A stretch of DNA of 64,000 nt, from assembly GCF_026213295.1 (NCBI RefSeq), contig NC_079413.1:22984267-23048266 (forward strand), in the 5' to 3' direction. The notes below the pieces were generated by a model. The model had not been told where the DNA came from and did no database searches. It saw only the letters and a program-made list of their open reading frames with translations. The translations under genes were made by a program, and so were the position numbers. This DNA comes from Gadus chalcogrammus. Taxonomy: Eukaryota; Chordata; Actinopteri; Gadiformes; Gadidae. Shown piece by piece: positions 33,439-52,000 of this stretch; position 1 is the stretch's first letter; each line of letters begins with the position of its first letter.

Positions 33439-34909
33439 GGTGAGAGCCGGGTTGATTGAAACACGGGACGATTGAAACACAGCGATTTCCTCGAAAACCA
33501 TGCAAGTCTGTCACGTCAAATTTCGTCGCTACGTTCAGCACGCAAAGACGACCCATTTTGTGTGATGACGTCATACCGTTCAAATGTTATCCCCGCGAAC
33601 TAGTGGTGGATTTAATGATTTGTTTCCGTGACCCAGTTCGCGTGATTCAGTTCGCCACGAGGAGTCGTTCGCGAATCGTTCGTTCGTTCGTTCGTTCAGT
33701 CGAGTTTCCGGTAGCACTAACTCCACTGAGTCTGACTGACTCAGCTGAGAACCGTGCAATGGGGTCCATTCCATGATGCGATTTACCGCTACCGGAAACC
33801 AGGCTGAACGAACAAACGATTCGCGAACGACTCCTCCTCGTTCAGTCGAGTTTCCTGTGAATAAATTCACAGGAAACTCGGTGGAGGAGTCGTTCGCGAA
33901 TCAGCCTAGTTTCCGGTAGCGGTGAATCGCATCATGGAGTGCACGCCATTGCACAGTTCTCAGCTGAGTCAGTCAGACTCAGTGGAGTTAGTGCTACCGG
34001 AAACTTGTTCGTTCGTTCAGTCAAGTTTCCAGTGAATCGAGTGGTGAACGAGACGAACGAACGAACGAGAGAAACCGGTTCGGTTCGTTCGTCCTAAAGA
34101 CTCGTTCATTCGAACCGGTTCGCGAACGAACGAGCTCAGCCAACACTACCGCGAACCTGTTTTTGAGTGCGGAAAGTAAAATCTTCTGTGGGGTAGTTTT
34201 TTGTAATAAACAGTTGTGTTTTTTGTTTCATGGCATAATAATAGGACAATACAACAGATGAATTAGTATTTAAACCTGTCCTAAAGTATGAAGTGTGTCA
34301 GAGTTTTGAAGTTAAAAAAAGGTTTAAGTGCCAGTAGTCGCTGTCGGGACGATTGAAACCCTTGTTTCAAACGTCCCACACGTCACCAGGTTGTTTAAAA
34401 TAAATAACAGGATGTTAAACTATGCATTCCTAAAAATGACTTAGGACAGGGAAATAAGTAAATTAAATAAAAATGTAGCCAACTGGTATAAAAGTAGAAA
34501 GGTGAGTTTTTTTTAGTATCTTGACAATTATGCACAGGACCAAAATATTTTTTTACCTATTTATATTACGAGAAATTATGTGAAATTTTAGCAATGACGA
34601 GTACACTAGTATGTTGTCTGGTATGAGTAAGGTCAATAGTTTCTGTTTAAAATATGCTGTTTCATTCGTCCCGCATGTGTGTTTCAAACGTCCCGACTAG
34701 GCGGGGCGTTTGAAACAAATGTTAACTTACGTTCAAAGTTAAAAAAAACAGCGCGATCATCAAACATAAGATTAAATTACACTTGTAACTAAGAGAATAC
34801 ACATGTGAGTTGTTGATCACATGATGAAATTATTTCTAGAGGCCTACGTAACGTCATCTTTGAAAAAGACGTTAAACTGAAAGGTGTTTCAATCGACCCA
34901 GCTCTCCCC
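33439..34909. mobile_element. TIR element with TA flanks and internal GGGACG-TTGAAAC motifs
   Basis: The 26-bp imperfect terminal inverted repeats (33439-33464 and 34884-34909, 3 mismatches) share core GATTGAAACAC. A TA dinucleotide flanks both ends (33437-33438, 34910-34911), as in TA-targeting DNA transposons. Copies of GGGACG.TTGAAAC occur inside in both orientations (33465, 34345, 34364, 34681, 34703). No transposase frame remains. A nested fold-back repeat occupies about 33640-34140. The mirror copy is at 43296-44774. Confidence 0.75.
33704..34004. repeat. Nested fold-back inverted repeat
   Basis: Two ~96-bp units (33704-33799 and 33909-34004) are inverted copies of each other. Each is itself bounded by GTTTCCGGTAGC and GCTACCGGAAAC. 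The centre, 33851-33876, is a perfect 12-bp-arm hairpin (TTTCCTGTGAAT, 2-nt loop). Outside are GTTCG-rich arrays and GAACCGGTTCG palindromes. Confidence 0.92.
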
Positions 34910-38790
<3,881 letters not shown>

Positions 38791-39087
38791 CATCTCAACA
38801 CAGACGAGCTCGACCATTAACCCGGGATCTCCACCGAACGGGGCCTAATCCGGTACGTCGTAAGACTGCATTAACATATTTCCACATCCTACGCAGACTT
38901 TGGCGTGCCATCTGGGATCAGATCACACGTCACATTTCTGCCGGAGCTTAAAAACGTCGGGGAAATACATTTGGTGAAAGAAAGCGTGGAAGGGTGGTTA
39001 AAAAAAAAATGAAAAAAGAGGCATGATCAAATCGGAATCTGCTCATGAATGATAATGTGTTACATGTGGAACATCACACGCCACATG

Positions 39088-39139
39088 CCCCCCTGTCCCC
39101 GTCCCTTTCTCAACGCTCCCTTGAGGAGGCCGTGTGCCG
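39088..39139. other. 52-bp spacer at the palindrome centre
   Basis: Single-copy sequence between the arms, C-rich on its left half and without internal symmetry. The arms meet it at CCACATG (39087) and CATGTGG (39140). Confidence 0.95.
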
Positions 39140-39757
39140 CATGTGGCGTGTGATGTTCCACATGTAACACATTATCATTCATGAGCAGATTCCGATTTGA
39201 TCATGCCTCTTTTTTCATTTTTTTTTTAACCACCCTTCCACGCTTTCTTTCACCAAATGTATTTCCCCGACGTTTTAAGCTCCGGCAGAAATGTGACGTG
39301 TGATCTGATCCCAGATGGCACGCCAAAGTCTGCGTAGGATGTGGAAATATGTTAATGCAGTCTTACGACGTACCGGATTAGGCCCTTCGTTCGAGATCCC
39401 GGGTTAAGGTCGAGCTCGTCTGTGGGAGATGTAAATCTTCAATCACTCAGGAGCTCGGAGGTAGAGCCGGTTGACCTCAGCAAGACACCTCTTTATGACG
39501 AGCTGGCTGTCCCCTCGCATGGTTGACTCCGCCATAAATGTGTGTGTGTGTGTGTGCGCGTGTGTGTGTGTGTTTGTGAGTGATACTTGTTTGGTTGACT
39601 CCGGCGTAAATGTATGTGTTTGCGTTTAATACTTGTATGGTTGACTCCACGGTAAATGTGTGTGTGTGTGTGTGTGTGTCTGAGTGTATGGATACTTGTA
39701 GGTGACTCCGCCGTAAATGTGTGTGTGTGTGTTGTGTGTGTGTGTGGGTGTGTGTGT

Positions 39758-39803
<46 letters not shown>

Positions 39804-39812
39804 GTGTGTGTG

Positions 39813-39847
<35 letters not shown>

Positions 39848-42085
39848 TGTGTGGACACCTAGTGGTTGACTGCCTTGGATAAAAGCGTCTGCTAAATGCA
39901 AATCAGCCATGCTTTTGTTCGACTCAGCCCTTCTCACTTCTTAGACAGTTCGATATCGGGCAGCAGGCCATCCATTGACATCCATTATATCTCAAACAAG
40001 TGTTCGGCAGTTCCCATAGCTGTATCTTTGTGATGTCCAACCCAGGTTAGCTCATTGGAACTGCCTGCATGTAGCCTTCTCCAAGAGTTCCCACAAACGT
40101 TCAAATCCACGACAGGACAGAGACAAAAAACACATCTGATTTACATCCTGACACAGACGACGTCACCGTTAACCTGGGGTCTTAACAAACACGCCAAAAT
40201 CCTTTAAAAGACACCAAAACCTAACAGCGGAGGTTCGTTATTGCAGTACTTTGTAACCCTGTGACACATCCATGTCCTCAATGTGCAGCGAGGAGCGGAG
40301 AAACAAGAAGGGGTGTGGGAGACATCGCAATAGCAATGTCATTCCGCCCACAGTATGCATGGGATTCTCGGTCATGGCGGTATATAGCTAGGCTCCAGCC
40401 GAGCAGAAACCTCCTTCCTGTTAAATGGAGGTGCTTCCAGCACGTATACGACCAGGGAAACAGCCCAGACAGAATGTGAAGAAGGCCGTCAGATTGCGAG
40501 GTATTTGCCCTCTGTCTCACCCTCTGACTATGGGATGTCGGACTGAGAGCCAGCGGAACGTATGAGGTTAGGGACCGACCATAATGCTGGAAATAGGTTG
40601 CGCTGTTTCTTTAGCGCGTCTGGAATGTGTTTCACATCTCGTTCCCCGAACACGTTTCATTCATCGTTGTTTAACCAAGCATGCACTGCCTGCCAAACAA
40701 GAAGATGGCTTCTGTGATTGTCTGGCCTGCGTGTGCATTTGCATGCAGCGGGTTCGTCCGTATCTGACCCCTGGATGCTGATCAGGGGCCCACGTTGGAC
40801 ACACGATAATTGAAGTCTCAGTGGAAAGTTTAAGCTTTATTCTTCATATTTTCCCTCCTTCTTTCTATCTATAAGTACTTCATTATCGTTGAAGTCCCAT
40901 CACTAGGAGAGCCGCAGCCCGGTTCTCCAGTCCCACTTCATTATATGAGTTCAGGGAGCCATTGACCCTCTCTTGTATTTTACAGGAAGAGACTAGGACT
41001 CCTGCACCACTTAACACGACTCCGTTGTCTCATTATAACACGTGCTCTCTTAACCGGAGGATTAACAGCATCCTGTAGAACCCACTGCCCCTCCTAATGG
41101 TCCAAACCTCCCATGAACCCGACCGTAGCGAGGCGGGTTGCTTTGCCCGATGGGCCCCGACGACCGGGCCCCATGCGTCAACACCTGCGCCCCAAAGCCA
41201 GTATCATTTGTGTGGCCAGGACACCGGATGAGAAACGGCGAGACCTTCCCAGCGGGAACGCCTCCTCATTGGCGGCGTACAAAGTGGTGTTCCGGGGAGG
41301 CCACCCCAGGGCGATGCAGCCCAATTTCAGGAGGACTCTGGGGCCCCCGGGGGCCTTAGGGGGGTCCTGGACACAGGGGCCGAGCACACAGACTGCACAC
41401 GGCCCGCGATGGGGGGGGCCGATGATGCTGTGTGCTTTAGTTTCTCTTCTTTGGTATTATTCCGGTCAGCGCGAGCCCCTCGGCTGTGGTGAGAGAGATA
41501 ATCCTTTGTAAACTGAGCAAACAAACAAGAAATCTGCGAATGATTGGGCAAAACGGCCCCTCAGAGAAGATGTTTGGTGACTCCGGAGGAATCAAAGTGT
41601 GTGTTGTCTATTCGATCAAACCTTTTAGTACATCTCTTTCTCGTTTCTCTTTTTCTGGGCGTCCAAAAGGCTACATAGTGTCACATCCAACACGACCACA
41701 TCCAAATGAATATGAGTCCATATTTAAATATATAGAATGAATGCAAAGTAAAAGCATATGTCATGAAGAAGAGATATACACTGCTAACCAAAGGCCATGC
41801 TCATAGGACAAGACGGAGGAAGCCAATTTGCAAAAGGACTAGACATTGAAGAGCACCATGACCTTTTCATATCGCAGAACAAGTTTCTTGTTCGAGACAA
41901 AAACTTGAGTCAGGGGTAAGGAATCTAAGCTTTTACAATGCAGCAGTCTGGTTAACACGTGGGTTTTGTCTTCGACGGCGTTATTAAGCTCTGGTGACGG
42001 ATGTGAGGGAGAAGTAAAAGAACACACTTAAATTGGAAATGTCAAGGTAAGCATTCAGAGTGCTGTCCTAGTTTAAAATGGTATC

Positions 42086-42088
<3 letters not shown>

Positions 42089-42123
<35 letters not shown>

Positions 42124-42252
42124 GAAGAGAGAGAGAGAGAGAGAGAGGAGAGAGGAGAGAGGGAAGGAGGAGAGGAGAGAGAGAGGGAAGAGGGGAGGAG
42201 ATGAGAGAGAGGAGAGAGAGAGGAGAGAGATGAAGAGAGAGAGAGAGAGAGA
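42089..42252. repeat. Interrupted (GA)n tract
   Basis: Mirror of the left-arm (CT)n block, with many single-base interruptions (GGA, GAAG, TGAG). Confidence 0.95.
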
Positions 42253-43295
42253 GCTCCTTGACTAGGAACAAAAAACATAACTTTTCTGACATTAATGAAA
42301 CAAAGTAATTAATTCATAAGTGGGAAGGGGGGTTTCATAAATCCATAATGTGATGATGATGATGACCGATGACGATCTAAGTGATCTTATGTCCGGGGTG
42401 AGTGTCTACCTTAAGGGACCCCAAGCCAAAGACTCAGTGAATGGGCATTTTTCTAAGGGAGGGGTAGAAGGAAAGCAGGCAGCTGCAGCTAGTAGCCACA
42501 TCAAAGACTGTTGGTCTGTGCTTTCAAAGGAGGATGAGAGAAGGTCAATGCAATTGCAGGAAATTAAAAGTAAAAATCCAAAACGAAAACAGAAACGGGT
42601 AAACCTCTGTCTTCTCTGGCTGCTAAATCTAGTTACCTGAAACTGGTATTGCCTCGTCGAAATCAGGCTTGGAAGTCCCGCCTTCTCTCATGTCAATCAT
42701 TTAAAGCAGACGTAAAGAGGAGATTATCTGGGAACGAGGTTACGGAGAAGCAAAAAGTATAAAGTGGTGAATTTATCCACCCAATCAGCTCCAATTGCTT
42801 GCATGGTAGAGGCCATACATAGAATAGAATATAATTAAAATAGAATATGACTTAATCACTACTAACGAGTTACATTTATTCTGGATGTAGATGAAAGTTG
42901 GTGTGGGTCCCATTGGCGAGTTGTGAAGAGAGAGGGCAGAAAGAGTGGAAGAGGGGAGATGCCCTAAATCAAACTAAAATAAAGGCGCGTCCACGGTCCT
43001 GGTGATAACGAGGACGGGTCGTCAATGAAGATGCCCACGCTTACGCGTGTTCCCGACAGCGACCGTTCATGTGCACTGCGTTCGGAATCTAAAAGTTCTT
43101 CACAGCAGTTTTTTTTTAAATCCGATAAAAAACACTAGTCACTAAACAGAACTTGGAAGGATCAGTTTCAAGTTCGAACGCCTTATTTCCTTGTAGCCTA
43201 TCACCTACTATCCTCTTGCTTTATTTATGAGAGCACATTGTAGTGCACTGTACAGAAGGCTAACACTGCCCTTATCTAGAGCTGGTTTACCAGTA

Positions 43296-44774
43296 GGGGA
43301 GAGCTGGGTCGATTGAAACACCTTTCAGTTTAACGTCTTTTTCAAAGATGACGTTACGTAGGCCTATACAAATAATTTCATCATGTGATCAACAACTCAC
43401 ATGTGTATTCTCTTAGTTACAGTGTAATTTAATCTTATGTTTGATGATCGCGCTGTTTTTTTTAACTTTGAACGTAAGTTAACATTTGTTTCAAACGCCC
43501 CGCCTAGTCGGGACGTTTGAAACACACATGCGGGACGAATGAAACAGCATATTTTAAACAGAAAACTATTGACCTTACTCATACCAGACAACATACTAGT
43601 GTACTCGTCATTGCTAAAATTTCACATAATTTCTCGTAATATAAATAGGTAAAAAATATTTTGGTCCTGTGCATAATTGTCAAGATACTAAAAAAAACTC
43701 ACCTTCTACTTTTATACAGTTGGCTACCATTTTGATTTAATTTACTTATTTCCCTGTCCTAAGTCATTTTTAGGGATGCATAGTTTAACGTCCTGTTATT
43801 TATTTTAAACAACCTGGTGACGTGTGGGACGTTTGAAACAAGGGTTTCAATCGTCCCGACAGCGACTACTGGCACTTAAACCTTTTTTTAACTTCAAACT
43901 CTGACACACTCATACTTTAGGACAGGTTTAAATACTAATTCATCTGTTGTATTGTCATATTATTATGCCATGAAACAAAAAACACAACTGTTTATTACAA
44001 AAAACTACCCCACAGAAGATTTTACTTTCCGCACTCAAAAACAGGTTCGCGGTTTAGTGTTGGCTGAGCTCGTTCGTTCGCGAACCGGTTCGAATGAACG
44101 AGTCTTTAGGACGAACGAACCGAACCGGTTTCTTCTCTCTCGTTCGTTTGGTCGTCTCGTTCACCACTCGATTCACTGGAAACTTGACTGAACGAACGAA
44201 CAAGTTTCCGGTAGCACTAACTCCACTGAGTCTGACTGACTCAGCTGAGAACTGTGCAATGGCGTGCACTCCATGATGCGATTCACCGCTACCGGAAACT
44301 AGGCTGATTCGCGAACGACTCCTCCACCGAGTTTCCTGTGAATTTATTCACAGGGAAACTCGACTGAACGAGGAGGAGTCGTTCGCGAATCGTTTGTTCG
44401 TTCAGCCTGGTTTCCGGTAGCGGTAAATCGCATCATGGAATGGACCCATTGCACGGTTTCTCAGCTGAGTCAGTCAGACTCAGTGGAGTTAGTGCTACCG
44501 GAAACTCGACTGAACGAACGAACGATACGAACGATTCGCGAACGACTCCTCGTGGCGAACTGAATCCGCGAACTGGGTCACGGAAACAAATCATTAAATC
44601 CACCACTAGTTCGCGGGGATAACATTTGAACGGTTTATGACGTCATTACACAAAATGGGTTGTCTTTGCGTGCTGAACGTAGCGACGAAATTTGACGTGA
44701 CAGACTTGCATGGTTTTCGAGGGAAATCGCTGTGTTTTCAATCGTCCCGTGTTTCAATCGACCCGGCTCTCACC
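43296..44774. mobile_element. Mirror copy of the TIR element
   Basis: Same TIRs and TA flanks (43294-43295, 44775-44776) and the same nested fold-back as at 33439-34909, inverted. Confidence 0.75.
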
Positions 44775-46352
44775 TACACAACCGTGAGCAAAGTCGATGC
44801 CAGCAGACGGTTACAACGTCAATCATAGTAAAGTACGTGATATGATGGTTGATTCTTTATATTGGGTAAAACGTTCATGTTCCGCTATGTTCATGCGCAT
44901 CACTAGTAAACCATACGTCACCAACTGGGCAAATCTATTATCAAAATCTCGCCCGAGTTGCCGAACGGAAGTAGAATCACAAGAGCGGCATGAGGTGTCG
45001 TTCACGGAGAACACTCCAATCGTATCCAGCTGCAGCCCCGGAGAAACAACACCCTGGCGTGACAGAACACCCTGGCGGGACGGAAGTACTGTGGCTGGAC
45101 GGAAGATACCTCCAATTATTTTTTTTATAGACAAATAAACGTATTTACGCTTGAATAAATAAAAATAAAATTCGACACGTTAGTGACCATTTTTAAAGCT
45201 TAAAAAGGTTTTTTTCTAACGTTACTTAGACAAATACCTCAGGATTTTTTCTTTATTCAACTTATTAGACCAAAAAATTCAAAAAATCGACTTTGGCCCT
45301 TTAGAGTCAGGAGCAGTAAACTCATAGCAGAAACTCTCAAGGTATATTTCACTCTCTAATAGCATAAAAAAATCACACTCAAATTATAGCTCTAAAATTT
45401 TAGTTACAGCACTATAAATATGATTCAGGTGAAGATAAAAAGGTATAAGCATTATTTCACACCCATTTAATTCAGATTGGTCATATTTTTCTGCCTTTAT
45501 CCGTATTGAGGTTTGATCATTGTTATTATTATTACAATTAACAGTAGGTATGGTCACTTTAATATTATTCTGTTTGGGTTCATATTAGGTTGTTCTTAAT
45601 CATTTACCCTTATTTTTTGGAGAAATTTAAGATTCTTTTAACCTTAGCCTCGACGGTAAAGTCTATGTTTATTCCATTTCATGTTCTAACGTGCATTCGC
45701 AGTATTATCCCAATGTTCACTTTTATATGATTCCAATTTGCAGGAAGTAGTGAGGATCTGCCGCCAGCTACTGGTCTTTAAGATCATATATTTTTTGTAT
45801 GGGGATTTCCTCCATGATGCTAAATCAGCCTCAAGCTCTCAAGGCCTTCAACTCAGCCCTTCAACGTCTCTAACGTCTGTGCTACGTGATAGTGTGTAGT
45901 GGGGATCAAATGAACAACCCGAATGTATTCCATGCCAACAAACCAACTGCAGTGCAACAATTAAACAGTGTTTACATATTTGTTCATACTTATTTTTTTA
46001 AATGGTATTTATTCCTAATGCGCATTTATATGGCTATTGCCAATGTAAACGATTTTCAACTTCCTTGGTATGCATTATCTATTGTTTAGCCATGGTTTCA
46101 ACTTCATTCAGTCCATCGTGCTCTCAAATACACAATTTCAACGTATTGCAACCAGGTCCATGATTGCAACTCTCCTTGACGTCAGCGTGAAGGCTACATA
46201 ACGAGGTTGACGAACGCTTCGATCAACCAATCGCACGCCTGGTGTCGAAACGCCACCCTCCCAGGATAAAGTAACGCCCTAACAGTCTGCAGGCACCCAC
46301 CGCCTTGTCGCGCATTGCATGCTGGGAGGCAACGAGCAGCATTCTCTCAATC

Positions 46353-47973
<1,621 letters not shown>

Positions 47974-49074
47974 TTTGTCACATACTTCAGGCAAGTATCT
48001 CTGCCTTCATTCACCTACATTCCAAAACATTTAAGGTGAAGTGTGTATTTAAGGTGAAGTGTGTAGTATTAAGGTGAAGTGTGTAGTATTTAAGGGGAAA
48101 GTGTGTAGTATTTAGTGGGCATCTAGCACTCAACTGATCACCTCCAAGTGAGACGAGTTCTACCAAAACGTTAGTGTATGATGGCATTGAAAGGCCAAGT
48201 GTCAAGAGATGACCTTGTCATCCTATTCAGTTATTTACTCTAAAACCTAGGTCATTCTATGCATTGTAAAACATGGGCTCGCCATATAACAGGATAAATG
48301 TTCATACTGTAATTTAAAACACATTTCTGCCACAATTCTAACGGCACCTTTTAACAGGTGTAGTTTAAGTTGATTTGCAATGCATCAGCTATATATTATG
48401 AATTGTCTTGGGAAATCGTGTTTGAAAGCATCGAGCCCTTACCTTTTCTTTCTTTCTTTCTTTCCAGATGCCGGTTGATCCTCCTTAACTCGACCTTCCA
48501 GGAAGTTCGGAAGAGTCGGTCCACTTGTGTTCCCTACCTTTTTCCCCTACTGTATTTAAATAAACATGTCTATGCCTTGGAAGCCTGAGGAATTAAAACA
48601 ATGTTCACATCATCTTTGTTCTGTATTTGTCTGACCAATAAGACAAAGGATATCTAGTTGTGAAACTTATGTTTCTGGTTAATGTTATAATGGCACCTTC
48701 GTTTGTTAACGCATAACAAGAATTTGGGTAAACCCCAGTTCATGAGTACCGGATTAAAGCGATGTCATTTTTCAATGATTCCAAGAATCCCTGTTAGAAT
48801 TTCCTGACCCATGATGCCTAGTACTGCAGGGTTTAAGTCAATGAGGTCTGGTTTATATCCTAATCTGCACAATTTGGTGGGACGTGTTACAAAATGGCGT
48901 CCGCAATACTGTCCCTATCAGTTGCAGGACCCCCTGTAACCAAAACCTGTGTAAATTCAGGCAGTTTTTTTTAAAAGAAAGTTGAGGCCCCATAAAAAAC
49001 CATAATGCAGACTGATTCCCCAAAAAAAGTGAAACTCGTGGATGGGTGGAGAAGAAACAGGAAAGGAGACGGTG

Positions 49075-52000
49075 GCCACTCAACAGTTAGTCCTTTATTG
49101 AGGGTTGTACCCAAGTTATACAGCTTTGTATGCTGACCACTGGGGGCCAGGAGATTACCAACACTTATCAGTATACAGAGTACAGCCAACAGAAGACCTA
49201 ATACCGACTACTCTACACCTAGTACGGATTTCTCAAGAGCACTAAAATCCAGAAAGAAAAAAATAATTAACAAACCAAGCAACAATAAGGAAAATTAAAA
49301 AGGATAAAATGAAACAGCATCAGAGGAGACATTCATAATTAGAGCACAATGGAGTTGTTTTTTCTATACCTTGTAATGTCAGGCGACGTATGGTTTGTAT
49401 CTTTTGTCAATTGTTTATACACAAAGAAAGATTGTCCTTCGAAAAGTGCAGTTTCCCTCCCCCAAAGTTTAAGATAAATTCCTTTTTAAAAGATGACCAG
49501 AGGAAGACTTTTTAAAAAAGTATGCACCCTCCCCATTATTTTCCGTTTGTAAGCGAGAGGCAGCAACTTCTCCCCGATTATAGACATTGTACGCTTTGTA
49601 AATCGTCTCAATACATACGTGTGTGTATATATATATATAGTTTAAACAGTCTCCCAAAGCAATGTGCATAACTGGTTTACAGGTGATCGAATACACACTG
49701 GATGCGGAATCTCTATCGCTCGCATATATATATATATATATATATATGTAGATATATAAAAATAAAACAATGTAGTCATGAAAATGTGCAATTTCACACA
49801 TCAGTCAGTTATCGAGGAGACGAGTCTGGGAGGGGGGAAGGCGGGAGGGTGGACTTTGCAAATCGTAACCTTTTCGCCGTTACGCTACAACTGGCCTGAT
49901 GGTTGCTAGGTTACATGGATTCGACGTCCCCCGCCCAACCCTCAATGTTATTCCATTATTAATGTCAATATGAATTTTTCTCAAACAATGGCACGACAGG
50001 ATTCAGTTTTAAGGTAATTATTCAACTGTACGTTGGTATAAAATAGGATTTTTTTCAAGCACACACTAAAAACCCAGGGCGGACATGGAAGCCTGGGATT
50101 TTATTTTTTTGTAACACTCCACTGCATAGTCTCTCTGAGCATAACCCCCCCCCCCCCCCAAGTCTTTGTGCTGGTTATACTAAAGCTTTAAGGGTTTGTG
50201 TGTGTTCATGTGTACTGCAAAATGACGAGAGAAGGACAGGCAAGACTCACAGTTTATCATTTTTGTTAAGTCAATAAAACGTGTTTTTTTTTTTTCTTTA
50301 TAAGACAGTGTGCGCCTGCACAAAGCTTACTGAAATATGTGTCAGATCTGCTCTGAGGATAAAGGATATAGGAGAATATCGACATTAGAACAAGTAGTAT
50401 TATCGCCCCCCCCCCCCAGTTCAGGCCCTAGGGGCGGCTAGGCAGCCCAGAGGGATTGTACATTGCTTGTGGCGTTTCGTCACCCCCCCCCCCCCCCCCC
50501 GATTTATCAGAAAAACTGGTTTTCCTCACATTTTCCTTTTGCCAAGGACTTTTTGTCTTCAAGCATTTAAACGTTATCCAGCATCTTCAGCGCACAGACA
50601 CAAACAAAGTATTTACATCCAAACAAGAACCAACCATTAAAATCAATCCCTTTCTTTAACTTCTTGCTAGTTCTCTTTACTACCCCCCCCCATTGGATTT
50701 GGCATGACAGAGTTCAAGGTCTCTCCATCTAACACACACACCCACACACACACGGTTGTATGCAGCACCAGCGGTAGACTAGGCCTGGAGACCATCCGTA
50801 TGGAACCACAGTTGGATCGCTACAGCGACACAAAACAATACACGATATAAAGATGGCCGACATGACGGCAGCAACAGCAACAGGGAGCATTAAAGACATG
50901 ATGGTTCTTGTTCTTGGTGGGGGGGGGGGGGGGGGGGGGGGGTGGGGGGGGGGGGGCTTTGTTCCTTCCCGACTAATTGCCAAGCTAATAAATAATGAAG
51001 GGGCCAACACCAGCTCAGTGATTGGGGCAATCCCCGGTCATCAAACTAGGGGCCAGCTGCAGCCAGGCTTCACGGTAATCACTGTTAACACTTGACTGAT
51101 CTAGAGAACACTACGCAGTTAATTCAAGAGTCTCCAAACACTAGCATTACACACCAAAATGTTGTCCCTCTTAAGAAGATGGGGACGCGACATAGTTCGG
51201 AAAAAACAATTTCGAGAAACCAACCATTTGAAAAGCGATTAGAAACCACGGGTAATGTTTGGGTCATTTCAACGAGAATGATGATTGGATGCCGGGGAAA
51301 GGGGAGGCGACCGGCTTAGAGGAGGGGCCCGTTATAAAGGCTGGCTCCTGAAGCTTAAGGGACCCACCCTCTTCCATCGTCAGCCATTAGAAACACAAAC
51401 ACAAAGTCCTGGAGAACTGCCAACGAGCCTACCGGCACGCAGCGAAGACGCAGGCAGTCCACAAAACGTTACCCTGTCAGAAAAATCACTCTCAAGTACA
51501 GCTTCTTCTAACTAGTTGTAAATAGCATAAGTCCCACCCCCAACATGTTCACACACAGCTTTCCGTAGCCATCGGCTGTAATCCACTACAAGTGCAAAAT
51601 CCCAAGGATTCTCCGTTTAACTCGCAATAATGAATGATGAAAATAGTTAGGGAGTTCTGCCTTGTAAATCTGTCCAACAAACACGCACAAAACAAAAAAC
51701 AAAAACACAAGCAATATATACGAATATAGAGATTTGTTCAGCAACAAGATCTGGAATTAAAGGTAAACGTATCTTTTGCTTTTCAGTTTTGATTGATTAA
51801 GTTCTATATATATATATATATATTTGGTAAAGAGCGGTTGAATACTGGCACACACCACGGTCAAGTCTGGCTAATACTCAAGAGGGCCCGTCGCATGACT
51901 GCATATGCCTTGGAAGGTTTCTTAAATAGAATATTCACGGTTCAAACTGAAATACACAAAACAACGCAAGCTACTCAGAACTACTACGGGAAGGAGGGGA

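Noticed and set aside
39088..39139. Central spacer as a leftover sequencing hairpin adapter
   Set aside because: Only short TCTCAAC and GAGGAGG matches, with wrong spacing; not enough to call adapter.
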